DNA of 64,000 bases from Bacteroidota bacterium (lineage in GTDB: Bacteria; Bacteroidota; Bacteroidia; Chitinophagales; Chitinophagaceae): contig JAFDYJ010000017.1 of assembly GCA_018267515.1 (NCBI GenBank), forward strand, positions 186,001 to 250,000, written 5' to 3'. Below the pieces are notes generated by a model, which was not told the DNA's origin, made no database searches, and was given only the letters and a program-made list of their open reading frames with translations. Shown here piece after piece: positions 1-7,275 of this stretch. How positions within the stretch are numbered: position 1 is the stretch's first letter; each line of letters opens with the position of its first letter. Made by a program: the position numbers and the translations under genes.

Positions 1-252
1 TGTTTCGCAGCTAACGCATACAATAATACCGGTTTTATTATCTGCTGTGGTTTTCGCAATCACAACACCTTCTTTTGCTTCACGATCACTTCTTTTTGCT
101 GCCACTTTTTGTCCTTGTTTTCTTAACCAGTCGATAGCAGCTTCAAAATCGCCGTTGGCTTCAGTTAACGCTTTGCGGCAATCCATCATTCCGGCGCCAG
201 TCATCTGGCGCAGTTTATTTATATCCTGTGCACTTATAGTTATTGTTGACAT
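1..252 (-). CDS. tsf: Elongation factor Ts, N-terminal part (runs off window)
   Basis: The 84 codons present begin [19 protein letters not shown] and contain the EF-Ts N-terminal UBA-type domain with its signature ([16 protein letters not shown], about residues 14-29). EF-Ts is the guanine-nucleotide exchange factor that recycles EF-Tu from GDP to GTP. The ATG at 252 is the natural start for the family. The rest of the protein lies beyond base 1. It is the last visible gene of the minus-strand run rplM-rpsI-rpsB-tsf, and the rpsB-tsf pairing is the usual bacterial order. About 110 bases separate it from rpsB, with no convincing separate promoter. Confidence 0.95.
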   Translation of the reverse strand, partial: MSTITISAQDINKLRQMTGAGMMDCRKALTEANGDFEAAIDWLRKQGQKVAAKRSDREAKEGVVIAKTTADNKTGIIVCVSCET

Positions 253-362
253 ATTCGTATCTATTTTATCATTAATTTCCTCTTAAACTATTCTATAATA
301 AAAATCAGCAAAGAGAACTTAAAATCTGAAAATTATTTTATGAAAGTAAAGATCCGGAAAGC

Positions 363-1241
363 TTACCTGCTGCCGGGGCCGCCGGGTCTCCTTTGTCCGC
401 CACCTCCGGGTGTACGGCGCCTGGGCTGATTGCCACCACGTGATTTTCCTCCACGTCCGCTTTCCGCTTCAGCTTCTGCCAGCAACTTTGCTGCTTTCTT
501 TTCTTTTTCATCATCCGTTGCTTCTTCTACCTCTTCATCTTTTGCAGCCTGACGCTCAGCCAAACCTTCTGCTACAGCGGCCGTAATGTAATTGGCAATG
601 ATAGCGATTGATTTAGTGGCATCATCATTTGCCGGGATGGCGAAGTCCACTTTATTAGGATCGCAATTGGTATCTACAACACCAAAAGTAGTAATACCCA
701 ATCTTTTTGCTTCTGCCAGGGCAATATGTTCATGCCCGATATCAAAAATGAATAAAGCAGCCGGTACTCTTCCTAATTGTGCAATACCCCCCAATACTTT
801 CTCCATTTTTTCTTTATCCCGGCTCAGTGTCAATCTTTCTTTTTTGGTAATGCTGTCAAAGGTTCCGTCGTTCAGCATCTTTTCAATACTCTGCATTTTC
901 TTTACACTCTTGCGAACTGTATTGAAGTTGGTAAGCATTCCTCCCAGCCAACGTTCCGTTACAAACGGCATGTTGACCCTTTTTGCACATTCACTGACGA
1001 TATCCTTTGCCTGCTTTTTTGTACCTACAAATAATATCTTTTTTCCACTGCGGGCAATTTGTTTCATAACCGCCGCAGTTTCGTTCAGGCATTCAGTTGT
1101 TTTATTCAAATCAATGATATGAATACCTTTTTTCTCTGCAAAAATATAAGGCAGCATCTTTGGATTCCACTTCTTGCGCAAGTGGCCAAAATGCACGCCT
1201 GCTTCCAAAAGTTGCTGTTGAAGTGAGGTGTTATTTTCCAT
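363..1241 (-). CDS. rpsB: 30S ribosomal protein S2
   Basis: 292 residues. The first ~230 match S2 throughout (LLEAGVHFGH near the N-terminus, then RWLGGMLTNF and GVVDTNCDP). S2 binds the small-subunit head/body junction and is needed for S1 recruitment. The protein is longer than the usual ~235-260 residues: after the S2 fold there is an acidic/lysine-rich helix (about residues 230-262), then a Gly/Arg/Pro-rich tail with RGG-like motifs. It follows rpsI on the minus strand with an 80-base gap and precedes tsf. Start ATG 1241 gives the normal S2 N-terminus. Confidence 0.97.
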   Translation of the reverse strand: MENNTSLQQQLLEAGVHFGHLRKKWNPKMLPYIFAEKKGIHIIDLNKTTECLNETAAVMKQIARSGKKILFVGTKKQAKDIVSECAKRVNMPFVTERWLGGMLTNFNTVRKSVKKMQSIEKMLNDGTFDSITKKERLTLSRDKEKMEKVLGGIAQLGRVPAALFIFDIGHEHIALAEAKRLGITTFGVVDTNCDPNKVDFAIPANDDATKSIAIIANYITAAVAEGLAERQAAKDEEVEEATDDEKEKKAAKLLAEAEAESGRGGKSRGGNQPRRRTPGGGGQRRPGGPGSR

Positions 1242-1321
1242 TATCTATAATGTTTTTCGTTTATTGTTTTATTTTTTGCGGAAGATGAAGTTCAATGTAT
1301 CATTCAACCACAGAATTGCTA

Positions 1322-1711
1322 TTAACGCTTGCTGAACTGGAAGCTTCTCCTTGCTTTTTTGTGGCCGAATTTTTTACGTTCTACAGATCTCGGATCTCTT
1401 TTCAGAAGACCAGCTGCTTTTAAAGCAGGACGAAAATCAGGATTGATTTCTAACAATACACGGGCAATACCCAGCATGGCAGCTTCTGCCTGTCCTTTTG
1501 CGCCACCACCATCTGCCGTAATTTTTGCATCAAACTTTCCCAACGCATCTGCCGCTTTGAAAGGACGCTCTACCTGGTTTTGAAGATAAACCAGCGGAAA
1601 ATATCTTTTATAGTCTTTGCCGTTCACCGTAATCTTTCCTTCTCCTTTTGAAAGAAAAACCCTGGTCACAGCTTCTTTACGACGACCTACTCCGTTTTTT
1701 TGTTTTTCCAT
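1322..1711 (-). CDS. rpsI: 30S ribosomal protein S9
   Basis: 129 residues with the S9 features GVGRRKEAVTRV near the N-terminus, GGGAKGQAEA in the middle, and a basic C-terminus ending KARRSFQFSKR. The terminal Lys/Arg tail of this family reaches the ribosomal P site. It lies 40 bases downstream of rplM, the near-universal L13-S9 operon pair, and is probably co-transcribed from the promoter upstream of rplM. No oddities. Confidence 0.97.
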   Translation of the reverse strand: MEKQKNGVGRRKEAVTRVFLSKGEGKITVNGKDYKRYFPLVYLQNQVERPFKAADALGKFDAKITADGGGAKGQAEAAMLGIARVLLEINPDFRPALKAAGLLKRDPRSVERKKFGHKKARRSFQFSKR

Positions 1712-1751
1712 TATTTCATTTTTGATCCCGGAATTGACCGGGATTGATTAA

Positions 1752-2195
1752 TTAGAATTTTAATTCCTGTGGTTGTTGTGCAGTATGAGGATGTGCTGTT
1801 CCTGTGTACACAAAAAGTTTTTTATACATCTTGCGACCTAACCTGTTTTTTGGCAACATACCTTTCACTGCTCTTTCTACTACAGCCTCGGGCCTGCGTT
1901 TTAATAAATTGCCGGCAGCTTCCTGTCTCAATCCACCGGGATACCCGCTGAAGTTGTCATAGAGCTTGTCTTTTAATTTATTGCCGGTAAAGACCACCTT
2001 GTCTGCATTAATTACAATAATAAAATCACCGCAGTCCACATGAGGAGTATAGTATGCCTTGTTTTTGCCACGCAATATGGCAGCAATCTTAGCACACATA
2101 CGACCCACGGTTTGATTGGTACCGTCCACAACATACCATTTGCGTTGTACGGTAGCCGCATTCGCATGCTTTGTTGTAAAATGTTGTTTACTCAT
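1752..2195 (-). CDS. rplM: 50S ribosomal protein L13
   Basis: 147 residues. It shows the L13 core: WYVVDGTNQTVGRMCAKIA, GDFIIVINADKV, and the basic segment around GMLPKNRLGRKMYKKL. L13 is an early assembly protein of the large subunit. It is the first gene of the operon, followed by rpsI. Upstream, on the minus strand, lie a good Bacteroidota promoter (2306-2338) and a ~100-base leader with a hairpin and three short repeats. The operon may therefore be controlled at the leader. Confidence 0.97.
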   Translation of the reverse strand: MSKQHFTTKHANAATVQRKWYVVDGTNQTVGRMCAKIAAILRGKNKAYYTPHVDCGDFIIVINADKVVFTGNKLKDKLYDNFSGYPGGLRQEAAGNLLKRRPEAVVERAVKGMLPKNRLGRKMYKKLFVYTGTAHPHTAQQPQELKF

Positions 2196-2210
2196 TCTGA
2201 TTTTGCTTTG

Positions 2211-2295
2211 TGCTGATGTTTTATCAGCATGTTTGAAATAAACTGTTCAGACCATCCTCCGAACTGTTCCCTTTGCAGTTAACTATAGAACTGTT
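2211..2295 (-). promoter_or_regulatory. Candidate ribosomal-protein leader (hairpin and three repeats)
   Basis: A perfect 7-bp stem (TGCTGAT/ATCAGCA, 2211-2217 with 2223-2229) ends 16 bases upstream of the rplM ATG. Further out, AACTGTT on the plus strand occurs three times (2241-2247, 2262-2268, 2289-2295), so the RNA carries AACAGTT three times. Many L13/S9 operons are autoregulated through leader structures. Whether this is one is inference. Confidence 0.35.
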
Positions 2296-2305
2296 TTTGG
2301 GGTCG

Positions 2306-2338
2306 CAAAGATAGGTTTGAGTAAAGTGATTTTCCAAA
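2306..2338 (-). promoter_or_regulatory. Promoter of the rplM-rpsI-rpsB-tsf operon
   Basis: On the minus strand a TTTG (complement of 2335-2338) is followed after 21 bases by TATCTTTG (complement of 2306-2313). This matches the known Bacteroidota -33/-7 consensus TTTG / TAnnTTTG. Transcription would start near 2299, giving a leader of about 100 bases before the rplM ATG. Confidence 0.7.
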
Positions 2339-2481
2339 AAAACAGGGAAGTATTTTATATGACAGCTTTATAAAAAGTTGATTATCAGTAATAAATTTGA
2401 CATGCTTTTTAAATACCTTAAAATTTGCAGTGGCTTTCCATGATTCATCTTTATATTTTTGCCTTTCAAAGCAAAAAATAT

Positions 2482-3084
2482 ATGACTACTCATAATCTCA
2501 ATCGTTCCAGCTTCGGCGATCCGAAAAATTCAGGAAACCTGATGACTATTGAAGAAGCAAACGCTCTTTTAAATGAATGGGTGCCTAATGAAAGATTGAG
2601 ATTACATATGAAGCAGGTGGCTGCTGTAATGAAAGCATGGGCTATTGAAAAAGAAAATGCAGATGAAACCACAGCATTAAAATGGGAATTAGCCGGACTC
2701 TTGCATGATGCCGATTGGGAAATATATCCGGATGATCATTGCCGAATTATAATTGAAGAACTGGAAAGAAGAAATATTGATCCTGATGTGATTCATTGCA
2801 TCGCTTCGCATGGCCCCGGTTATTTTGGAGTGGAACCTGTCAGTAAAATGGATAAAATGATTTATGCCATTGATGAATTATCCGGATTTATTCATGCTGC
2901 AGCTTTAATTCGTCCTGCTAAATACGAAGGTATTGATGTAAAAAGTGTTTTGAAAAAATTAAAAACTCCTTCTTTTGCTGCACAAGTTAGCAGGGAGGAT
3001 ATAACGGATGCTCTTTCAAGAATTGATGTACCATTCGAAGATCTGATCCGGTTTATTATAGATCATCAGAAGAGCATATCGTAA
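2482..3084 (+). CDS. HD-domain (HDIG-type) hydrolase-like protein
   Basis: About 200 residues from the ATG at 2482 (an ATG at 2542 is also possible; the longer frame has no good start). It contains the HD-superfamily metal-site pattern: a first His (LRLHMKQV), HDAD, then IASHG. HD proteins are metal-dependent phosphohydrolases acting on nucleotides or phosphoesters. The substrate cannot be read from sequence. This short single-domain form with an ELAGLLHDADW core is found alone in many bacteria. It stands alone between the divergent ribosomal operon and ligA. A TATTTTTG -7-like element lies at 2454-2461 without a clear -33 element. Confidence 0.75.
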   Translation: MTTHNLNRSSFGDPKNSGNLMTIEEANALLNEWVPNERLRLHMKQVAAVMKAWAIEKENADETTALKWELAGLLHDADWEIYPDDHCRIIIEELERRNIDPDVIHCIASHGPGYFGVEPVSKMDKMIYAIDELSGFIHAAALIRPAKYEGIDVKSVLKKLKTPSFAAQVSREDITDALSRIDVPFEDLIRFIIDHQKSIS

Positions 3085-3193
3085 CTGTTTTCCTTTTTTC
3101 GAAATCCGGATATTGTCGTTCCTTCTGTCTTATTCGAAAAGTAATAGAACTTCTAATCCTGACAAGAATTAATTTTACAGTCGAACTCATTTT

Positions 3194-5287
3194 ATGTATT
3201 CAAGAGAACAAACTAATAAACTTCAAACCACGGGCAACCAGCTTCTGAAAGATCTAAAAAGCAAACCTTTTGAGAAAATTAATGTTGACAGTTTGAGAGA
3301 CGCTCTTCGTTTTCATGAATACCGATATTATGTTCTTAATGATCCGCTGATCTCTGATTTTGAATACGACCAGCTTTATAAAGCTCTTGAAAAAATAGAA
3401 CTGGAAAACCCGGGACTGGTCACTGCAGATTCTCCAACACAACGGGTAGCTAAAGGATTAACCAAAGAGTTCCCACAGGTGCAACACCTGGTTCCCATGC
3501 TTTCTCTTGAAAATTCGTATAACGCAGAAGATCTGATTGACTTTGACAGGAAAGCCCGTGAGCTTACCGGCCTGGACGAAATTGAATACTGCATTGAACC
3601 CAAATTTGATGGAGCAGGAATTTCCCTAATCTACGAAAATGATTTGCTGGTCCGGGGCGCTACCCGGGGCGATGGCGTAAACGGCGATGACATTACCACT
3701 AATATCAAACAGATAAGATCCATTCCGCTTTCAGCAAAATTTTCTGGACAAAATATCCGCCAGATTGAAATCCGGGGTGAAATACTTATCAATAAAAATA
3801 ATTTTAAAAAATATAATGAGCAGATGGCAGAACAAAATCTTCCGCCATTAGCAAACCCAAGAAATGCCGCCGCAGGAACCTTGCGGATAAAAGACCCTAA
3901 AATCGTTGCAGAAAGAAACCTGGAAGGTTTTTTATACCAGATCAGCTATTACAGTACCACTCAGAAAAATCAAAAGGTTTTTAAATTCCATTCCGACACT
4001 ATTTCTCTGCTTTGGGAATTAGGATTCAGAAGTCCTGAAAAAGAAAAAAAAGTAATCACCGGCATTGAGAAAGTTATCGGGCACTGTAAAAAATTTGAAG
4101 AAGGTAGGGATGATCTGCCCTATGAAGTGGATGGACTGGTGATAAAAGTTAATAACCTGGAGCTGCAGGAAAAAATGGGCATGACCTCACATCATCCACG
4201 TTGGGCTATCGCATTCAAGTTTAAAGCCAGGCAGGCTACCTCTCACCTGAAATCAGTAGAATTCCAGGTTGGGAGAACAGGTAATATCACCCCGGTTGCA
4301 AAAATAGATCCGGTTCCTATCGGTGGCGTCACTGTTTCATCCATATCCTTACACAACGAAGATTTCATCAAAGAGAAAGATATCCGGATCGGTGATGCAC
4401 TGCTGGTGGAAAGAGCCGGTGATGTGATTCCTTATATTGTAAAGTCATTTCCTGAATTACGAAAAGGGCATGAAAAGAAAATTCATTTTCCTGAAAAATG
4501 TCCTGTTTGCAATCATCCGCTTCATAAAGTGGAAGGGGAAGCAGCCTGGAGATGCACCAATTATAATTGTGAAGCCCAGTCAGTACAACGAATCATACAC
4601 TTTGCAAGTAAAGATGCACTTGATATCACCGGGCTTGGTGAAGCCATCGTTAATAAATTTTATGAATTAGGCTGGCTGACGACAATAGCCTCTGTTTATG
4701 AATTGCCCTATGAAAAAATTGAAAAGCTGGAAGGCTTTGGAAAAAAAAGTGTTCAGAACCTGAAATCTGCCATAGAAAAATCGAAAACGCAGCCTTTGTA
4801 TCGTTTAATTTATGGATTAGGGATCCGTTATGTTGGCGAAGCAACTGCTAAAACCCTGGCACAAGCCATCAACCATTTATTGGAGTTGAAGAATTTTTCA
4901 TTGGAAGATTTGCAGAAACTGGAAGACATCGGCCCGAAAGTAGCATCTGCCATTTACCAGTTTTTCAGCAATAAAGAAAATGTTTCTCTTTTAAAAGAGC
5001 TGGAAAAACAGGGACTGCAATTAAAGAATGAAAAAAAAGAGCTGGCTCAGGGAGGTAATCTTTCAAATCTTACGTTTTTATTTACCGGTACTCTTCCCAC
5101 TTTAAAGCGCAGCGAAGCAGAGGCAATGGTAGAAGATCATGGCGGACAGATATTGAGTGGCGTCAGCGCCAAGCTGAATTACCTGGTGGTGGGTGATGAT
5201 GCCGGAAGCAAATTAGACAAAGCCAAAAAACTGAATACTGTAAAAATAATTTCAGAAGAAGAATTTTTGAAAATGCTCAACAGATAA
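3194..5287 (+). CDS. ligA: NAD-dependent DNA ligase
   Basis: 697 residues, a normal LigA length. Domain order is complete: an Ia domain with YRYYVLNDPLISDFEYDQL (NMN binding, ~43-62); the adenylation domain with the catalytic lysine in EPKFDG (Lys137) and RGEI; an OB fold with the VGRTGNITPVA region; a four-Cys zinc finger (CPVC...CTNYNC, ~435-460); helix-hairpin-helix repeats (~470-600); and a C-terminal BRCT domain (~615-697, FTGTLPTLKR). It seals nicks in replication and repair using NAD+. Start ATG 3194 places the Ia motif at the usual distance. Apparently monocistronic. Confidence 0.98.
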   Translation: MYSREQTNKLQTTGNQLLKDLKSKPFEKINVDSLRDALRFHEYRYYVLNDPLISDFEYDQLYKALEKIELENPGLVTADSPTQRVAKGLTKEFPQVQHLVPMLSLENSYNAEDLIDFDRKARELTGLDEIEYCIEPKFDGAGISLIYENDLLVRGATRGDGVNGDDITTNIKQIRSIPLSAKFSGQNIRQIEIRGEILINKNNFKKYNEQMAEQNLPPLANPRNAAAGTLRIKDPKIVAERNLEGFLYQISYYSTTQKNQKVFKFHSDTISLLWELGFRSPEKEKKVITGIEKVIGHCKKFEEGRDDLPYEVDGLVIKVNNLELQEKMGMTSHHPRWAIAFKFKARQATSHLKSVEFQVGRTGNITPVAKIDPVPIGGVTVSSISLHNEDFIKEKDIRIGDALLVERAGDVIPYIVKSFPELRKGHEKKIHFPEKCPVCNHPLHKVEGEAAWRCTNYNCEAQSVQRIIHFASKDALDITGLGEAIVNKFYELGWLTTIASVYELPYEKIEKLEGFGKKSVQNLKSAIEKSKTQPLYRLIYGLGIRYVGEATAKTLAQAINHLLELKNFSLEDLQKLEDIGPKVASAIYQFFSNKENVSLLKELEKQGLQLKNEKKELAQGGNLSNLTFLFTGTLPTLKRSEAEAMVEDHGGQILSGVSAKLNYLVVGDDAGSKLDKAKKLNTVKIISEEEFLKMLNR

Positions 5288-5341
5288 TAACTCTATATAT
5301 TTTCCAGGCGATAGTTTCACATTGTTTTTAAAAAAAATATC

Positions 5342-6007
5342 ATGTTACAGGCATCCACAATAAAATTTCTGACCCTTTTAAAAAAGAATAATAACAAACC
5401 ATGGTTTGATCTGCATCGTAAAGAGTATGAATCGGCAAAAGCAGATTTTGCCAATTTTATACAGGCAGTTATTGATAAGTATGGAAAAAAAGATAAATCC
5501 ATCAGCCTGTTAAAAGCCAAAGAGTGTATGTTTCGAATCAACAGGGATATCCGGTTTTCAAAAGATAAATCACCTTATAAAACCAATATGGGAGCTTACA
5601 TCAGTGGCAGTGGCAAAAAATCAATATACGGTGGATATTATTTTCATTGTGAACCGGGGCAAAGTTTTATGGGTGGAGGATTATGGATGCCTATGCCTTC
5701 TGAATTGAATAAAGTAAGGCAGGAAATCGATTATAATTTTAATGAGTTTAAAAAAATCATCAATTCCAAAAGATTTAAATCCGTTTATAAAGATCTTTCC
5801 CGGAGTGATGAATATGTTCTTACCCGTGTTCCAAAAGGATACGATTCCGCAAACCCGGCTGCAGAGTACCTGAAACTTAAAAGTTTTGTTGCGCTGACAA
5901 AACTGAAAGATACAGATCTTATATCGGGATCCCTCGTTAATAAAACCGTTGATGCATTCGAAGCACTGTACCCTTTGATTGAATTTATGAACGAATCTCT
6001 AGTTTAA
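5342..6007 (+). CDS. DUF2461 (TIGR02453-type) family protein
   Basis: 221 residues matching the DUF2461 family: an N-terminal FLTLLKKNNNKPWFDLHRKEY motif, then FRINRDIRFSKDKSPYKTNMGAYI and the YYFHCEPGQSFMGGGLWMP core. The family is widespread in Bacteroidota and has no established biochemical function, and none is proposed here. No signal peptide is visible, so it is probably cytoplasmic. Its 3' end overlaps the 3' end of the convergent asd gene by nine bases, leaving no room for a terminator between them. Confidence 0.85.
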   Translation: MLQASTIKFLTLLKKNNNKPWFDLHRKEYESAKADFANFIQAVIDKYGKKDKSISLLKAKECMFRINRDIRFSKDKSPYKTNMGAYISGSGKKSIYGGYYFHCEPGQSFMGGGLWMPMPSELNKVRQEIDYNFNEFKKIINSKRFKSVYKDLSRSDEYVLTRVPKGYDSANPAAEYLKLKSFVALTKLKDTDLISGSLVNKTVDAFEALYPLIEFMNESLV

Positions 6008-7009
6008 TAAGTTTTTAGAAAGTAAATATTCAGCTATTTGCACTGCATTGGTGGCTGCCCCTTTTCTTAAATTATCTGAAACGACCCACATATTAAGAGT
6101 ATTGGGTTGAGATTCATCCCTTCTTAATCTTCCAACAAACACTTCATCTTTTTCATGAGCATCCATCGGCATGGGATACACCTGGCTTGCAGGTTCGTCC
6201 GTTACAATTATTCCCGGCGCTTTGCTCAGGAGTGATTTTACATCATCAAGGGAAAAATCATTTTCAAACTCTACATTCACCGCTTCACTGTGACCACCCA
6301 CAACAGGGATACGAACTGTAGTTGCAGTAACCCGGATTGAATCGTCACGCATAATCTTTTTCGTTTCATGCACCATTTTCATTTCTTCTTTAGTATATCC
6401 ATTGTCAAGGAAAACATCTATCTGGGGTATTACATTCAGATCTATCGGGTATTTGTAAGCCATCGGGTATTCGGAGGCAATTCCTTTTACCTCTTTTTCT
6501 CTTTCAGCTCTTAGCTGTGTTACTGCTTTTACGCCCGTGCCGGTTACACTCTGATAGGTGCTCACCACCACTCTTTTTATTCCGAATTTTTTATGCAAAG
6601 GGTTTAACGCCACCACCATTTGAATAGTTGAACAATTCGGGTTGGCAATAATCTTGTCATCTTTTGTCAATATATCCGCATTCAATTCCGGTACTACCAG
6701 TTTTTTACCGGGATCCATTCTCCATGCAGATGAATTGTCAATAACTGTTATTCCCGCAGCAGCAAATTTCGGCGCCCATTCCAAAGAAGTACTGCCACCC
6801 GCAGAAAATAAAGCCACCGCCGGTTGGGCTGCTATTGCATCAGTTGCACTGACTACTTTATATTTCTTACCCTTGAACTCTATTTCCTTGCCAACTGATT
6901 TTTCTGAAGCAACGGGAATCAATTCCGTCACCGGGAAATTTCTTTCTGCCAAAACCTGTAACATTTTTGAGCCTACTAATCCGGTAGCTCCTACAACTGC
7001 AACTTTCAT
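5999..7009 (-). CDS. asd: Aspartate-semialdehyde dehydrogenase
   Basis: 336 residues. NADP-binding GATGLVGSKML at the N-terminus, catalytic cysteine in NPNCSTIQ (Cys126), and the later active-site stretch RIPVVGGHSEAV with its conserved His. The enzyme reduces aspartyl-phosphate to aspartate semialdehyde, the branch point to lysine/diaminopimelate, threonine, methionine and isoleucine. ATG 7009 gives the exact family start MKVAVVGATG. The ~180-base transcribed leader holds a short peptide, an antiterminator and a terminator, implying attenuation by amino-acid supply. Confidence 0.97.
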   Translation of the reverse strand: MKVAVVGATGLVGSKMLQVLAERNFPVTELIPVASEKSVGKEIEFKGKKYKVVSATDAIAAQPAVALFSAGGSTSLEWAPKFAAAGITVIDNSSAWRMDPGKKLVVPELNADILTKDDKIIANPNCSTIQMVVALNPLHKKFGIKRVVVSTYQSVTGTGVKAVTQLRAEREKEVKGIASEYPMAYKYPIDLNVIPQIDVFLDNGYTKEEMKMVHETKKIMRDDSIRVTATTVRIPVVGGHSEAVNVEFENDFSLDDVKSLLSKAPGIIVTDEPASQVYPMPMDAHEKDEVFVGRLRRDESQPNTLNMWVVSDNLRKGAATNAVQIAEYLLSKNLLN

Positions 7010-7059
7010 TTTAATATTTGTTTAGCCCCTTTTCTTCACAGAAGATTCGGGGTGGGGTT

Positions 7060-7087
7060 AAAAAAAAGACCTTCATTTCTGAAGGCC
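7060..7087 (-). terminator. Intrinsic terminator in the asd leader
   Basis: On the minus strand GGCCTTCA-GAAA-TGAAGGTC forms an 8-bp stem (one G-U pair) with a tetraloop. It is followed directly by eight T residues (complement of 7060-7067). It lies 50-78 bases before the asd start codon, so it would stop transcription before the gene is reached. Confidence 0.8.
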
Positions 7088-7129
7088 TGCAATCATTTTA
7101 TGTCGGTACATACAAAACAACAAGCCTTC
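7081..7129 (-). promoter_or_regulatory. Antiterminator pairing in the asd leader
   Basis: RNA from 7129 to 7121 (GAAGGCUUG) can pair over all nine positions, with one G-U, with RNA from 7089 to 7081 (CAGGCCUUC), the 5' arm of the terminator. The two structures are mutually exclusive. The upstream strand starts four bases after the stop codon of the leader peptide, so a ribosome paused at that stop would mask it. Confidence 0.65.
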
Positions 7130-7132
7130 CGG

Positions 7133-7177
7133 TCAGGGCTGTTTCTTATTGCGTGTTGTATGTTTTATACTATTCAT
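7133..7177 (-). CDS. asd leader peptide (attenuator), 14 residues
   Basis: An ATG at 7177 opens a 14-codon frame, MNSIKHTTRNKKQP, ending with TGA at 7135-7133. It contains paired Thr-Thr and Lys-Lys codons plus one Ile, all products of the aspartate pathway downstream of asd. The promoter at 7192-7223 would start transcription about ten bases upstream. The frame, its stop codon and the alternative hairpins are arranged as in classical ribosome-mediated attenuators. Translation itself is inferred. Confidence 0.6.
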   Translation of the reverse strand: MNSIKHTTRNKKQP

Positions 7178-7191
7178 AAATCAACGAGGAG

Positions 7192-7223
7192 CAAAAATAT
7201 ATACGGAAAGTTTGTTATCCAAA
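7192..7223 (-). promoter_or_regulatory. Promoter of asd
   Basis: Minus-strand TTTG (complement of 7220-7223), 20-base spacer, then TATTTTTG (complement of 7192-7199), a full match to the Bacteroidota consensus. Predicted start near 7186, just upstream of the leader-peptide ATG. Confidence 0.75.
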
Positions 7224-7275
7224 AAATAATCATGAAACTTCAAGAAAATTCCTTCTCATTGTTTAATTTGGTTTG

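Noticed and set aside
592..1122. Long plus-strand frame opposite rpsB
   Set aside because: It is an antisense shadow of a well-conserved ribosomal protein gene, with no independent start context or known similarity.
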